From an uncultured Clostridium sp. (GTDB lineage: Bacteria; Bacillota; Clostridia; TANB77; CAG-508): a stretch of DNA of 9,358 nt. This document shows, in pieces, positions 1 to 6,679 of the stretch (positions are counted from its first letter, which is position 1; each line of letters begins with the position of its first letter). Location of the stretch: contig CAMMLF010000063.1 in NCBI GenBank assembly GCA_946497585.1, forward strand, positions 1 to 9,358. Reading direction: 5' to 3'. The translations under genes and the position numbers were made by a program. The notes under the pieces were generated by a model, which was given only the letters and a program-made list of their open reading frames with translations, had not been told where the DNA came from and did no database searches.

Positions 1-95
1 TCTAAAGGCACTTTAAATACTTTAGAACCAAACTTTCTTCTAAAAAAACAATTTAGTGTATAATATCTTTTATTATCGATTGTATTTTTAAACAT
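1..95 (-). CDS. Radical SAM protein, YhcC/YtqA (TIGR01212)-like, N-terminal part only
   Basis: This is a partial gene that runs off the left edge; 31 codons and two bases are visible. The start ATG at 93-95 is preceded by an AGGTGA ribosome binding site about five bases upstream. The visible residues include YYTLN, then RRKFGSKVFKVPL. This matches the start of the TIGR01212 radical SAM family, in which a tyrosine-threonine-leucine-asparagine stretch is followed by KFGxKVxKxxL just before the cysteine-rich GFxCPNRDG segment. That cysteine motif lies outside the window, so the assignment rests on the N-terminus alone. The family is described as iron-sulfur, S-adenosylmethionine-dependent, with no well-defined substrate known to me. 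It is a widespread chromosomal gene, which suggests that the mobile DNA ends to its right. Confidence 0.65.
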   Translation of the reverse strand, partial: MFKNTIDNKRYYTLNCFFRRKFGSKVFKVPL

Positions 96-173
96 ACTAT
101 CACCTGACATTTAATATTTTATCATATTCTAAAATAAAAAAGCCATAAATACGGGCGAGTTTAGCATAATAAA

Positions 174-180
174 TGGTGCC
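174..180 (-). other. Candidate left attachment junction (GGCACCA)
   Basis: The minus strand reads GGCACCA here, the same seven bases as at 3748-3754 and one base different from the AGCACCA at the tRNA 3' end (9306-9312). On the side facing the radical SAM gene, AAACTCG occurs 11 bases beyond GCACCA. The same AAACTCG occurs 10 bases beyond GCACCA at the middle junction. The element side carries an unusual CTCTCTCTCGG run. A hexamer match alone would be weak; the support is the parallel layout of the three sites. Confidence 0.4.
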
Positions 181-261
181 CGAGAGAGAGAAGTACAACA
201 ACTCTTTGGACAAAAGAAGTAGTTAGTAATAACATTAACTGACATAATAATATCATACTTT

Positions 262-290
262 AAAAAAATATGCTATATCTCAAGCATATT
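262..290 (-). terminator. Rho-independent terminator after the 236-residue cargo gene
   Basis: On the minus strand AATATGC (284-290) pairs perfectly with GCATATT (267-273) around a 10-base loop. The stem runs into a T tract (262-268 on the + strand as A). It begins 14 bases past the cargo gene stop codon, where a terminator is expected. Confidence 0.75.
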
Positions 291-303
291 TCTAAAAATT
301 ATT

Positions 304-1014
304 TCATCTATGCAATGAAAGTGTTTTCTTTAATACTTTTTCCTTAGAACTAATTTTTATAGCTGATAAATATGAATTTCCCTGTGTTTCAGAGCAAAAA
401 TTCACATCTCTATAACTTACATCACATAACTCTTGATATAAGTTTTGTATTCTTTTTAAATTTTCTTCACGATCTTTATCACTTAATGAGCCATATGTCC
501 CAATAAATAATGTTTTATATGAATAAATAAGTTTTAAAAAAGGATACAACTCTTCTTCCGAATAAGGAACTTGTGTCATAAGTGTACCTATTTCGTCATT
601 AAATATTGGATGACAATTAGGATTAGTATAATATTCTTCTTGTGTTGGATATTTTACTATTACATCATCATCATCACATACTGCAAGTTCTCCAGTAAAA
701 ACTTCAATTCCACTATCTCTTTTTATCGTCTCTGCAAATGGAGATATTACGATTGGTTCATGATTGGTATTGTTTGCCATTTCAATAGCAATAGTATCAT
801 ATATTCCTTTTCCAAATTCAGCCATAGTATGTGTTTGAATTTCTTCATAATTTTCCATATAATCAAATAATTGGACATAATTAGTAGCAGCATTTCTTTT
901 ACTAATAACCCAATTTTCAAATAAGTCTTGGTACTTGCTAAAATTATCGAATGTATCTTTTATTCCATACGCTTTTTTAAATTCTTCAAACACTTTAAAT
1001 AAATACTTATTCAT
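304..1014 (-). CDS. Hypothetical protein, 236 residues, cargo of element B
   Basis: I do not recognise this protein. The start ATG is well supported: GGGGAG lies seven bases upstream, and a good promoter lies just ahead (TTGATT, 16 bases, TATAAT). The product is soluble-looking, with no signal peptide or membrane segment. It is acidic in the middle, with a run of four aspartates near residues 114-117. The N-terminal third looks helical and rich in Phe, Tyr and Lys. Residues 165-200 (YKTLFIGTYGSLSDKDREEN) suggest a strand followed by an amphipathic helix. No catalytic motif stands out. It has its own promoter, an operator-like palindrome and a terminator, so it is an independent unit, unlike the recombinase operon. 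It ends in TGA; if TGA were read as Trp it would be only four residues longer. Confidence 0.8.
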   Translation of the reverse strand: MNKYLFKVFEEFKKAYGIKDTFDNFSKYQDLFENWVISKRNAATNYVQLFDYMENYEEIQTHTMAEFGKGIYDTIAIEMANNTNHEPIVISPFAETIKRDSGIEVFTGELAVCDDDDVIVKYPTQEEYYTNPNCHPIFNDEIGTLMTQVPYSEEELYPFLKLIYSYKTLFIGTYGSLSDKDREENLKRIQNLYQELCDVSYRDVNFCSETQGNSYLSAIKISSKEKVLKKTLSLHR

Positions 1015-1040
1015 TTAAAATCTCCCCTTGTTGGTTATAT

Positions 1041-1068
1041 ATTATACAATATTTTTCTAAAAAATCAA
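1041..1068 (-). promoter_or_regulatory. Promoter of the 236-residue cargo gene
   Basis: On the minus strand TTGATT (+ strand 1063-1068) is followed after 16 bases by a perfect TATAAT (+ strand 1041-1046). Transcription would start roughly 20 bases ahead of the start codon and include the GGGGAG ribosome binding site. Confidence 0.75.
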
Positions 1069-1085
1069 ATTGATTAAATCAATTT
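1067..1085. promoter_or_regulatory. 19-base palindrome overlapping the -35 box, likely operator
   Basis: AAATTGATT, one central base, then AATCAATTT form a perfect inverted repeat. It overlaps the first two bases of the -35 hexamer of the cargo promoter. This position is typical of a repressor site that blocks RNA polymerase. No obvious repressor gene is in the window. Confidence 0.55.
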
Positions 1086-1120
1086 CACACGTTCATTGAT
1101 ATTGTCAATGTACAAGTGTG
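1086..1120. repeat. Imperfect inverted repeat upstream of the cargo promoter
   Basis: CATTGA and TCAATG (6 bp, 5-base spacer) sit inside longer arms ending in CACAC and GTGTG. It lies directly upstream of the 19-base palindrome. It may be a second regulator site or a transcript end structure. No T tract follows on the minus strand. Confidence 0.4.
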
Positions 1121-1149
1121 TTTTACTAAATTGAGACCATTTAGTATTT

Positions 1150-1182
1150 AAGGACTACGAGTTAGAAAATCTCGTAGTCCTT
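1150..1182. terminator. Strong 12-bp stem-loop behind the recombinase 2 operon
   Basis: AAGGACTACGAG (1150-1161) and CTCGTAGTCCTT (1171-1182) are a perfect inverted repeat with a 9-base loop. The T-rich tail TTTTCTTCT is on the + strand side, while the minus strand tail is only TTAAAT. No + strand gene is seen, so it more likely closes the minus strand recombinase and relaxase transcript, perhaps as a bidirectional terminator. Confidence 0.65.
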
Positions 1183-1280
1183 TTCTTCTATATACAAAGT
1201 CATCTCTTTTTCTTTAGGTGTATCTTTTGTAATATATGAAATATCAGAATCATTATATAAGTTATTATCATAACAATCTT

Positions 1281-1454
1281 TTATTTGACTTTTTTTTTAG
1301 CACATTTAACAAGTTCAATATTATTGATAGTATCTTCTTTTCTAATATCAGGATTTGATTTATAGGATTCTTTTGTTCTTTGATTATGAGAGCCAATTTG
1401 AGATAAATCACTTAAAGTATTAATGCCTTTACATCTAAATATGGCACAACTCAT
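1281..1454 (-). pseudogene. MobV/Pre-type relaxase, truncated to the N-terminal 57 residues
   Basis: The start ATG at 1452-1454 has a perfect AAGGAGG six bases upstream and overlaps the end of recombinase 2 by 20 bases, so translation is probably coupled. The 57-residue product opens with MSCAIFRCKG and then reads SHNQRTKES followed by SNPDI. This is the canonical opening of Pre/Mob plasmid recombination (MobV) relaxases, in which HNxR (His23-Arg26) is motif I. Full-length family members have about 350-500 residues and carry the HxDExxPHxH metal-binding motif, which is absent here. The frame ends just after a run of nine A (1290-1298). Adding one A would open a further frame to about 1162, which does not look clearly like MobV. 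I read it as a deletion remnant rather than a functional relaxase. Confidence 0.7.
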
Positions 1455-3276
1455 TAGAAGCCTCCTTTGTCTTACCAATACGACTTAGGACTGCACTTTC
1501 CATATCTAATGTAATAACACCTAATCTTAAGGTTTTATCATTATATCTTTTACTATCAGATAAAACGATTAGTCTTAATACTTTCTCATAATCTCCATTA
1601 GGAATAAAACCGACATCTTCTAGTTGTTCATCTGCTTCAATTTCATAATAATTTAGTTTTAACTTATCATTTTTAATCGTATCTTGAAGTTTATCAAAAT
1701 ATTCTTGTGCTTCTTTACTTGTTTTACCTTCACGGTTCATAGCTATTTTAGAGCCACTAGAATCTTCAAAGATACTCCAATTACAAGGAACACCATATTC
1801 ATTATGAAAATTAACTAAATCAGCTAAAAAGCTCTTTCTATACTCAATATATTTAAGTTTTGTTTGCTCTCCAACTTTATTAACCTCAATATTATCAATA
1901 TAAATTGCAATAATTCTTTTCATTTCTTCTCTTGGAGAATTTGTTAGACTTAAGATATTTTCTATTAATTTATCAGGGTAGATAAGCTTATCAATTTTCT
2001 TAGTATCTTCTAAAACTAATAAATCATTAGTAGTGAAATTAAAATTTTCAACTTGTTTTTGTTCTTTGATTTTCATTTCTAATTTCCCAATATTAAACTC
2101 AATAGATTTTAATTCATTACTAAACTCATCCATTTTAACAATGCCTTGCATATAAGCACTTTTAATTCTATCTTTTTGTTTTTCTAATTCTTTAATCTTT
2201 TTAGTAAATTCTTCGGTATTATTATCTAATTTAGATTTAATAAATGGAGTATAATATTTATTAATTAAATTATCTTTTTGAATCAATTCATATAGCTGAA
2301 TTAATAATCTATTTTTGATTTCTTCTTCCTTGTAGTTATTTTTACATTTTTTGCATTTATAGTAATAATATTTCTTTCCATTAGGCTTTGTAGTAGCACA
2401 GCCACCTAGAAAATGCCCACAAATAGAACACTTTAATTTATTAGTAAATAGATAAGTGGCTGTTCTTTCATAGTGTCTAGCATTTCTTTTCTTTTGATAT
2501 TGGCAATTATCCCATTTTTCTTTAGATACAATAGGTTCAACAACATTTTCATAATAAGTAGGATTCTTTGTTTTTTTACCATGCAAGTAATCGCCTTTAT
2601 AAAGTTCATTAGTCATTATCTTACCAATAGTAGAGTCTTTCCAATTTGTTTTACCTAGAATTTCTTCTTTATTGTAGATATTAGCTATTGCTTGATAGCT
2701 TTTACCCTCTAAATATAAATTATACATTCTAACTACTAAATCCTTAGTAAGTGGATCTGGTACTAATTTCTTTTTATCTCTCTTAAAACCTAATGGTGTA
2801 TGATTGGGAATGTGTCCTGCTTGAATAGCACCAACCATACCAAATTTCGTTCTTTCTGAACATTTTTCTATTTCATTTTGGGATACCCTTGTCATAATTC
2901 TTAAAGTTAATCTTCCAGTAGAAGTAGTAGTATTTGATGAATCATTTAAACAATCTATATCACATCCTGCATTATCAACTACTGCCATTAGTTTTTCTAC
3001 ATCAAAGACACTACGAGTAAGTCTATCCATTTTAAAAGCTACAATAACATTAATTGTACCGTTTTTCACATCTTTTAACATTTCTCTATATGCTGGTCTT
3101 TTATCGTTTTTAGCACTGATTCCTTCATCAGCATATACTTTGTAAATCTCATATCCTTTTCGCTCACAGAATGCTTTTAATTGTTCTTCTTGTTGTCCTA
3201 AACTAAATCCTTCACGAGCTTGATCGAGTGTACTCACTCTAATGTAAATCCCTGCAATCTTTTTTTCTTCGTTCAT
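1435..3276 (-). CDS. Large serine recombinase 2 (element B integrase/excisionase)
   Basis: This is a 613-residue site-specific DNA recombinase of the large serine family, expected to catalyse integration and excision of element B. Domains in order are: a resolvase/invertase N-terminal domain at about residues 5-150, with the nucleophile Ser15 in YIRVSTLDQ and the MDRLTRS motif; a Recombinase domain at about 155-260; a zinc ribbon with CSIC and CKKC near 280-315; a coiled coil near 355-420; and a C-terminal segment of about 150 residues. The start ATG has GGAGAG eight bases upstream. The ribosome binding site can be folded into a hairpin (see leader entry). It follows the small family protein by 107 bases and overlaps the relaxase remnant. 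It resembles recombinase 1 over most of its length. It lacks the acidic tail of that protein. Confidence 0.93.
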   Translation of the reverse strand: MNEEKKIAGIYIRVSTLDQAREGFSLGQQEEQLKAFCERKGYEIYKVYADEGISAKNDKRPAYREMLKDVKNGTINVIVAFKMDRLTRSVFDVEKLMAVVDNAGCDIDCLNDSSNTTTSTGRLTLRIMTRVSQNEIEKCSERTKFGMVGAIQAGHIPNHTPLGFKRDKKKLVPDPLTKDLVVRMYNLYLEGKSYQAIANIYNKEEILGKTNWKDSTIGKIMTNELYKGDYLHGKKTKNPTYYENVVEPIVSKEKWDNCQYQKKRNARHYERTATYLFTNKLKCSICGHFLGGCATTKPNGKKYYYYKCKKCKNNYKEEEIKNRLLIQLYELIQKDNLINKYYTPFIKSKLDNNTEEFTKKIKELEKQKDRIKSAYMQGIVKMDEFSNELKSIEFNIGKLEMKIKEQKQVENFNFTTNDLLVLEDTKKIDKLIYPDKLIENILSLTNSPREEMKRIIAIYIDNIEVNKVGEQTKLKYIEYRKSFLADLVNFHNEYGVPCNWSIFEDSSGSKIAMNREGKTSKEAQEYFDKLQDTIKNDKLKLNYYEIEADEQLEDVGFIPNGDYEKVLRLIVLSDSKRYNDKTLRLGVITLDMESAVLSRIGKTKEASNELCHI

Positions 3277-3282
3277 TCTTTC

Positions 3283-3355
3283 ATCTCTCCTTTTCTTTTT
3301 TTAGAGAGATTAAAAGTACAAAAAGACCATACTTTTAACCTCAAGTATTGTACTT
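3283..3355 (-). promoter_or_regulatory. Structured leader of recombinase 2 with mutually exclusive hairpins
   Basis: Three overlapping pairings can be drawn on the minus strand. One is an outer TTGTACTT/AAGTACAA stem with an inner AAGTAT/ATACTT (3314-3355). The second is a 13-bp stem with one G-U pair, between 3330-3342 and 3306-3318. The third is a 7-bp stem, ATCTCTC with GAGAGAT (3304-3310 with 3283-3289), which buries most of the recombinase ribosome binding site (3285-3290). The second and third share bases 3306-3310, so forming one would exclude the other. A matching 10-bp hairpin stands in the same place before recombinase 1. No strong T tract follows here, so control of translation is more likely than termination. 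Confidence 0.5.
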
Positions 3356-3376
3356 CCTTTTTGCACGCCTAGTTTT

Positions 3377-3395
3377 AAAACAATTAATTTGTTTT
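3377..3395 (-). repeat. 7-bp hairpin over the small-protein stop codon
   Basis: AAAACAA (3377-3383) and TTGTTTT (3389-3395) pair around a 5-base loop that contains the stop codon of the small protein. It is AU-only apart from one pair and has no long T tract, so it is at best a weak terminator or transcript-stability element. Confidence 0.3.
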
Positions 3396-3650
3396 AATAT
3401 GAGCTTCTAAATCCTTTAATTTAATACTCTTAGAATAATTATTTACAAATAAAGTATCACTTCCATTGAATATTAAATAATTATTCCCTCTCACTGTTAT
3501 AATATGTGGACTTACATAAGCAATGTTAGTTCCTTTAATATTAATAATACTTCCTTTTGTAATAATAGGCTTAACACAAGCAAATTTACATATCATTTCA
3601 ATTCTTTTTAAGACTTCCTTATCAAACTCTAATTCCTTAACAACATCCAT
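3384..3650 (-). CDS. Small conserved element protein, 88 residues (element B copy)
   Basis: I do not recognise this family, but it is clearly related to the protein at 8924-9199. Shared features in order are ICxF, PxI, GSIxxI, TNxxY, PH, LxFN, NNxSKxIK, LE and IKTxN, spread over the whole length. I chose the ATG at 3650 because GGAAG lies eight bases upstream and the N-terminus then matches the other copy; starts at 3656, 3665 or a TTG at 3671 are possible. The pattern suggests an N-terminal helix followed by alternating short beta strands, with no membrane segment. It is the first gene after the junction and lies directly ahead of the recombinase. By position it could be a recombination directionality factor, a recombinase partner or a regulator. 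None of these is shown by the sequence. Confidence 0.8.
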   Translation of the reverse strand: MDVVKELEFDKEVLKRIEMICKFACVKPIITKGSIINIKGTNIAYVSPHIITVRGNNYLIFNGSDTLFVNNYSKSIKLKDLEAHIKTN

Positions 3651-3675
3651 ACTCATCACTTCCATTCTCAAATAA

Positions 3676-3702
3676 CAAAAAAACTAGACGGTACTTCTAG
3701 TT
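3676..3702 (-). terminator. Terminator hairpin between junction and small protein, element B
   Basis: On the minus strand AACTAGA, a 7-base loop and TCTAGTT form a perfect 7-bp stem followed by a T tract (A at 3677-3683 on the + strand). Only about 26 bases separate it from the small-protein start, too few for a promoter. It therefore acts either as an insulator or as an attenuator that transcripts must read through. Confidence 0.65.
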
Positions 3703-3715
3703 AATATTTATTACT

Positions 3716-3734
3716 CTCGAATAAAAAGTTCGAG
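3716..3734. repeat. CTCGAA/TTCGAG inverted repeat at the element B start
   Basis: CTCGAA and TTCGAG pair perfectly around seven bases, 13 bases inside the junction hexamer. Element A has the matching GTTCGAA/TTCGAAC repeat at 9278-9294. It may be a recombinase half-site. Confidence 0.5.
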
Positions 3735-3747
3735 TTTCCTATCAATC

Positions 3748-3754
3748 TGGTGCC
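3748..3754 (-). other. Candidate middle attachment junction (GGCACCA)
   Basis: GGCACCA on the minus strand marks the point where element A appears to end and element B to begin. On the A side an 18-base hairpin (GTTGTAG, ATAA, CTACGAC, at 3759-3776) stands four bases from the hexamer. On the B side are the TTCGAA-type repeat and the terminator. The hexamer is shared with 174-179 and with the tRNA 3' end at 9306-9311. Confidence 0.45.
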
Positions 3755-3787
3755 ATTGTCGTAGTTATCTACAACTTTTACCATAAC

Positions 3788-3807
3788 GATTGATATAAGA
3801 ATCAATC
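3788..3807. repeat. 7-bp hairpin behind the 433-residue gene
   Basis: GATTGAT and ATCAATC pair perfectly around six bases. It lies about 50 bases past the stop codon, without a T tract on either strand, so it is not a convincing terminator. It may be part of the element A end that is bound during recombination. Confidence 0.3.
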
Positions 3808-3855
3808 ACTACTAATATTTTATCAGAAACAGAAAAAATTAGCAATTCATTTTCG

Positions 3856-5157
3856 CTACTTTTGTGTATTATTTGGCTTCAAAACTTTTGATTGACCTTT
3901 TTCTGGAGTTCCATTAATATTTGCAGCTATTTCAAATTGTTCTCTAATCAATCTAAAATAATCATCTTTATTTGCACTAACTAAAGCGCATATTTCATCA
4001 AATGGTTTATCCATAAATAGCTTTGGAGATACTGGGTCAAGTTCTTCTTGAATTATTCCTTTTCTAATATCAATTTTTGTACCAAAAGTATTTAATTCAT
4101 TTGAAATGATATCTAAAACTGCATTATCTCTTAATCTTGCTTGTAGAGAAGATAAAACATTTTGAATTTCTCCACTTGATATAGTTCCATCAGATAAATT
4201 TGGTAAACCATATTTTTCATTAGCCATAGTTTCTTCATAATAATTTCCCTCATAATGATGTTTTTCAGAATGGTACATTATACTTATTGCGTCTTTACCT
4301 TTATATACTTGTAATGAATGATGAATACCATCTTCAGTTCCGAATCTAAACATCATAGCAGAATTAACACTAGCTTCGCTTAATAATGGATAATCTTTTG
4401 CATACATATTTAGAGGAAAATAATCACTCGCAGGAATATTAGTGCTTTCAAAACAAATGCCACGCAAATAATTACAAAGACCTTTTTGCTCCAATTCATT
4501 AATTCCATAAATAACATTATTATTTCTTATATAGGAATACTTGTCTTGGGTGTCATCCCATTTAATATAACGATGTGGGCCATAAGTATATGTTTGTTCA
4601 AATGCTCCATCATATACTTCGTTTCTATAACTATTTTTATAAATTCTATTAAATAATGATTGTTTAACGTTTCTTCCATCATAAACTACATTTTGTAAGT
4701 ATCTTACTGCCATTCTAACTACAGCATTAACAAAAATACCAACTGAATTTGCCATTTCACGTTCAAAAACTAAATCATACTCTCCATCTGTAAAAGTCAT
4801 TTTAGTAATAATAGGAGATTCACTTCCAATATAGTAAAGAATTTCTTCTTTTCTTAACGGGCTAGTTGAAATAACACTATTGAATTGCATTGCTCCACTA
4901 AAATTTAATAAGTCTGCATCACCAGTATAAAGGCTAGTATAAGAAATATCATTTTTTTCATCTATTATTTCTATTGATGGAGTAGTATAGTCTATTTTTT
5001 TGACAACATAATCTTCTAATCTTGATTCATCTATTGGAATATTGAAAAATTTTGCTACATCTAATAACGTTGCTTTTCCATCAGTTCTTTCTCCTGTATA
5101 TCTTTTATAAGTCCTTTTTATTGCTCTTTTTAAATATTCGATTCTATCTTGATACAT
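3856..5157 (-). CDS. Hypothetical protein, 433 residues, cargo of element A
   Basis: I do not recognise this protein. The start is secure: ATG with a perfect AAGGAGG seven bases upstream. It lies 69 bases behind the relaxase, in the same direction and probably in the same transcript. The N-terminus is basic (residues 5-25, RIEYLKRAIKRTYKRYTGER) and is followed by a short helical stretch (LLDVAKFFNIP) that could be part of a DNA-binding region. The middle is rich in Tyr, Asn and Asp. Residues near 300-315 carry a histidine cluster (MYHSEKHHYEGNYYEE), which could bind metal. The C-terminus is an Asn/Lys-rich tail. There is no signal peptide or clear membrane segment. Its position next to the relaxase leaves open a mobilization accessory, a plasmid-like replication function or unrelated cargo such as defence. 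Confidence 0.85.
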   Translation of the reverse strand: MYQDRIEYLKRAIKRTYKRYTGERTDGKATLLDVAKFFNIPIDESRLEDYVVKKIDYTTPSIEIIDEKNDISYTSLYTGDADLLNFSGAMQFNSVISTSPLRKEEILYYIGSESPIITKMTFTDGEYDLVFEREMANSVGIFVNAVVRMAVRYLQNVVYDGRNVKQSLFNRIYKNSYRNEVYDGAFEQTYTYGPHRYIKWDDTQDKYSYIRNNNVIYGINELEQKGLCNYLRGICFESTNIPASDYFPLNMYAKDYPLLSEASVNSAMMFRFGTEDGIHHSLQVYKGKDAISIMYHSEKHHYEGNYYEETMANEKYGLPNLSDGTISSGEIQNVLSSLQARLRDNAVLDIISNELNTFGTKIDIRKGIIQEELDPVSPKLFMDKPFDEICALVSANKDDYFRLIREQFEIAANINGTPEKGQSKVLKPNNTQK

Positions 5158-5177
5158 AGAAAACCCTCCTTGTTTTT

Positions 5178-5196
5178 ATATTTTAACATATTTTAA
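5178..5196 (-). repeat. Tandem 9-base AT repeat ahead of the 433-residue gene
   Basis: ATATTTTAA occurs twice with one base between. On the minus strand each copy gives a TAAAAT box that could serve as a -10 element, but no good -35 box is spaced correctly. A weak internal promoter is possible. Read-through from the relaxase gene is the simpler view. Confidence 0.3.
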
Positions 5197-5226
5197 TCCT
5201 TTTTTAACTACTTTAACTTAAAATTA

Positions 5227-6609
5227 TTACATTTCTATCTCAAAATCATCCTTTCCTTTATCACCATGTTCTTTACTGAATTTATAAGTTTCTTTTAATT
5301 CTTCAAAAGTATCCTCTTTAATAATACCTTTTTTATATAAGTCTTTTGATACATCAAAATATTTTTCTCGTTCTTTTTCTTTACCGAATAACTTATCTTT
5401 AATTAAAGACATTACTCGTAAAAATTTATCTTTCCAAAATTCTAAAGTGTTCTTTAATGAATGATTTTCTTCTTTTAATTCTTCGATTTCTTTATCTTTA
5501 CTTTTAATATTTTGAGTAAGATTTTCTACTCTTAAAGTAAGTGCTTCATTGTTTTCAGTAAGTGTTTTGATTTTATCACGATTTTCCTCAATTTCAGTAT
5601 CTACATTATTAAGAGTTACAGATAAAGTTTGGATTCTCTTATATTCTTCATTTGTTTTACTAACTGAATCAATATAAGATACTAATTTGTCTTTATCTTC
5701 TTGTTTTAGAACATATTTTTCTTTTGAACTTAAGGTTGTTTTCAAATCAGTTATAATCTCTTTTACTTCCTTTGTATGATTATCCAAGTTTAATGATTTC
5801 TTATTGGCTTTTTCTAGTCTTTCTTGTTTTTTTTCTAGTTGTTCTTTCATTTCCATATAGTCATCCATTTCGGTTATATGATAATCACGATTTCTTCCTT
5901 TTTTCTTGCCTTTTAACGAGTTAGTAAGATTGTATTCTTTATTGAATGATTCAATACAAAGTATTCTCATTTTATCTTGAAGTTTACGAAGTGATTCCTT
6001 CGTAAACACATCAGATTTACCAACTTGTTTTTTCATACCATTTTTACCACCTATTTTAATAGGAACACCTACAATATGAAGATGTGGAGATGTTTCATCA
6101 TAATGAATAATAGCACTCGCTATTTTGAAAGTAGGTAATATAGTTTCTAAATCAATAACTTGCTGTTTAAATACATTTGTCATTCGTTTTTTAAACCTTA
6201 TGTCCTTCGTATCCCAATACTTCTTATCTCCAAGTTCTATAATAATCTCACAAGCAAGATCACTTTTAGAATTATTACTAACATGAGTGAAGTAGTCTTT
6301 TATTTTTCTGTTTTCTCTTGTTTGTTTTGCGTTGTATTCTTCCTTTGCCTCATCAAACTCATCTTTGTATATTTTTTTTACATCATCTACAAGAGAAAAA
6401 CTACCTCTAATAATCTCAATATCATATTCTCTGTCATCATATTTTCTGTAATTATGGTTATCACACTTAGCAAGTCCTGCTGAATTTTGTATTGCATTAT
6501 TACTCTTGGATGTTGTACCACTAACATTAGATTTTGCACTATTTCTAGAACTATTTTTCTTATTCTTATCACTGCCTAAATGAAATGAATATGCTAATTG
6601 TATAATCAT
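5227..6609 (-). CDS. MobV-family (Pre/Mob) relaxase of element A
   Basis: This is a plasmid-recombination (Pre/Mob, MobV) relaxase, expected to nick the transfer origin and lead the strand into a recipient. From the ATG start it has 460 residues; AAGGAG lies four bases upstream, and a GTG one codon earlier is a less likely start. Motif I is HNYR at about 52-55. The metal-binding motif is HYDETSPHLH at about 169-178, with His169, His176 and His178. A long coiled coil covers about 250-395, and the C-terminus is charged. HNYR sits about 30 residues later than in classic MobV, after a Ser/Asn-rich N-terminal stretch, so this is a variant subfamily and unlike the remnant in element B. A candidate oriT lies directly upstream. 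No conjugation-pore genes are present. Confidence 0.9.
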   Translation of the reverse strand: MIIQLAYSFHLGSDKNKKNSSRNSAKSNVSGTTSKSNNAIQNSAGLAKCDNHNYRKYDDREYDIEIIRGSFSLVDDVKKIYKDEFDEAKEEYNAKQTRENRKIKDYFTHVSNNSKSDLACEIIIELGDKKYWDTKDIRFKKRMTNVFKQQVIDLETILPTFKIASAIIHYDETSPHLHIVGVPIKIGGKNGMKKQVGKSDVFTKESLRKLQDKMRILCIESFNKEYNLTNSLKGKKKGRNRDYHITEMDDYMEMKEQLEKKQERLEKANKKSLNLDNHTKEVKEIITDLKTTLSSKEKYVLKQEDKDKLVSYIDSVSKTNEEYKRIQTLSVTLNNVDTEIEENRDKIKTLTENNEALTLRVENLTQNIKSKDKEIEELKEENHSLKNTLEFWKDKFLRVMSLIKDKLFGKEKEREKYFDVSKDLYKKGIIKEDTFEELKETYKFSKEHGDKGKDDFEIEM

Positions 6610-6679
6610 CACGCTCCTTTATTTTTATATTTTTTATAGTTGTTTTAATGTTTTTTTAGGCTATTTTTTGGCTTTGACA

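Larger units (their letters stand above)
174..3753 (-). mobile_element. Integrative element B, serine recombinase type, relaxase truncated
   Basis: The region between two TGGTGCC junctions (174-180 and 3748-3754) holds a small family protein, a large serine recombinase, a MobV relaxase remnant and one cargo gene, all on the minus strand. Its right end has the same order of parts as the start of element A: GCACCA, a TTCGAA-type inverted repeat, a terminator hairpin, the small protein, then the recombinase. The left end lies 79 bases from a chromosomal radical SAM gene. The boundaries are inferred from this parallel and from the shared hexamer, not from comparison with an empty site. The alternative is one composite element with two recombinases. 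Confidence 0.5.

Noticed and set aside
174..190. A second tRNA gene fragment suggested by CTCTCTCTCGGGCACCA
   Set aside because: Upstream bases do not form a T-arm or anticodon arm, so only the acceptor-like end is present; treated as an attachment junction.
571..870. Plus-strand open frame of 99 codons
   Set aside because: It lies wholly inside the well-supported 236-residue minus-strand gene, has an implausible Ile/Phe/Tyr-rich product and no ribosome binding site.
3384..3650. YabP/YqfC-like sporulation fold for the small proteins
   Set aside because: The beta-rich pattern is only vaguely similar and no diagnostic motif supports it.
6160..6483. Plus-strand open frame of 107 codons resembling a membrane protein
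   Set aside because: It is antisense to the MobV relaxase core; the hydrophobic look comes from reading AT-rich coding DNA backwards.
6387..6572. Second minus-strand frame inside the relaxase
   Set aside because: It overlaps the relaxase N-terminal region in another frame and shows no family features.
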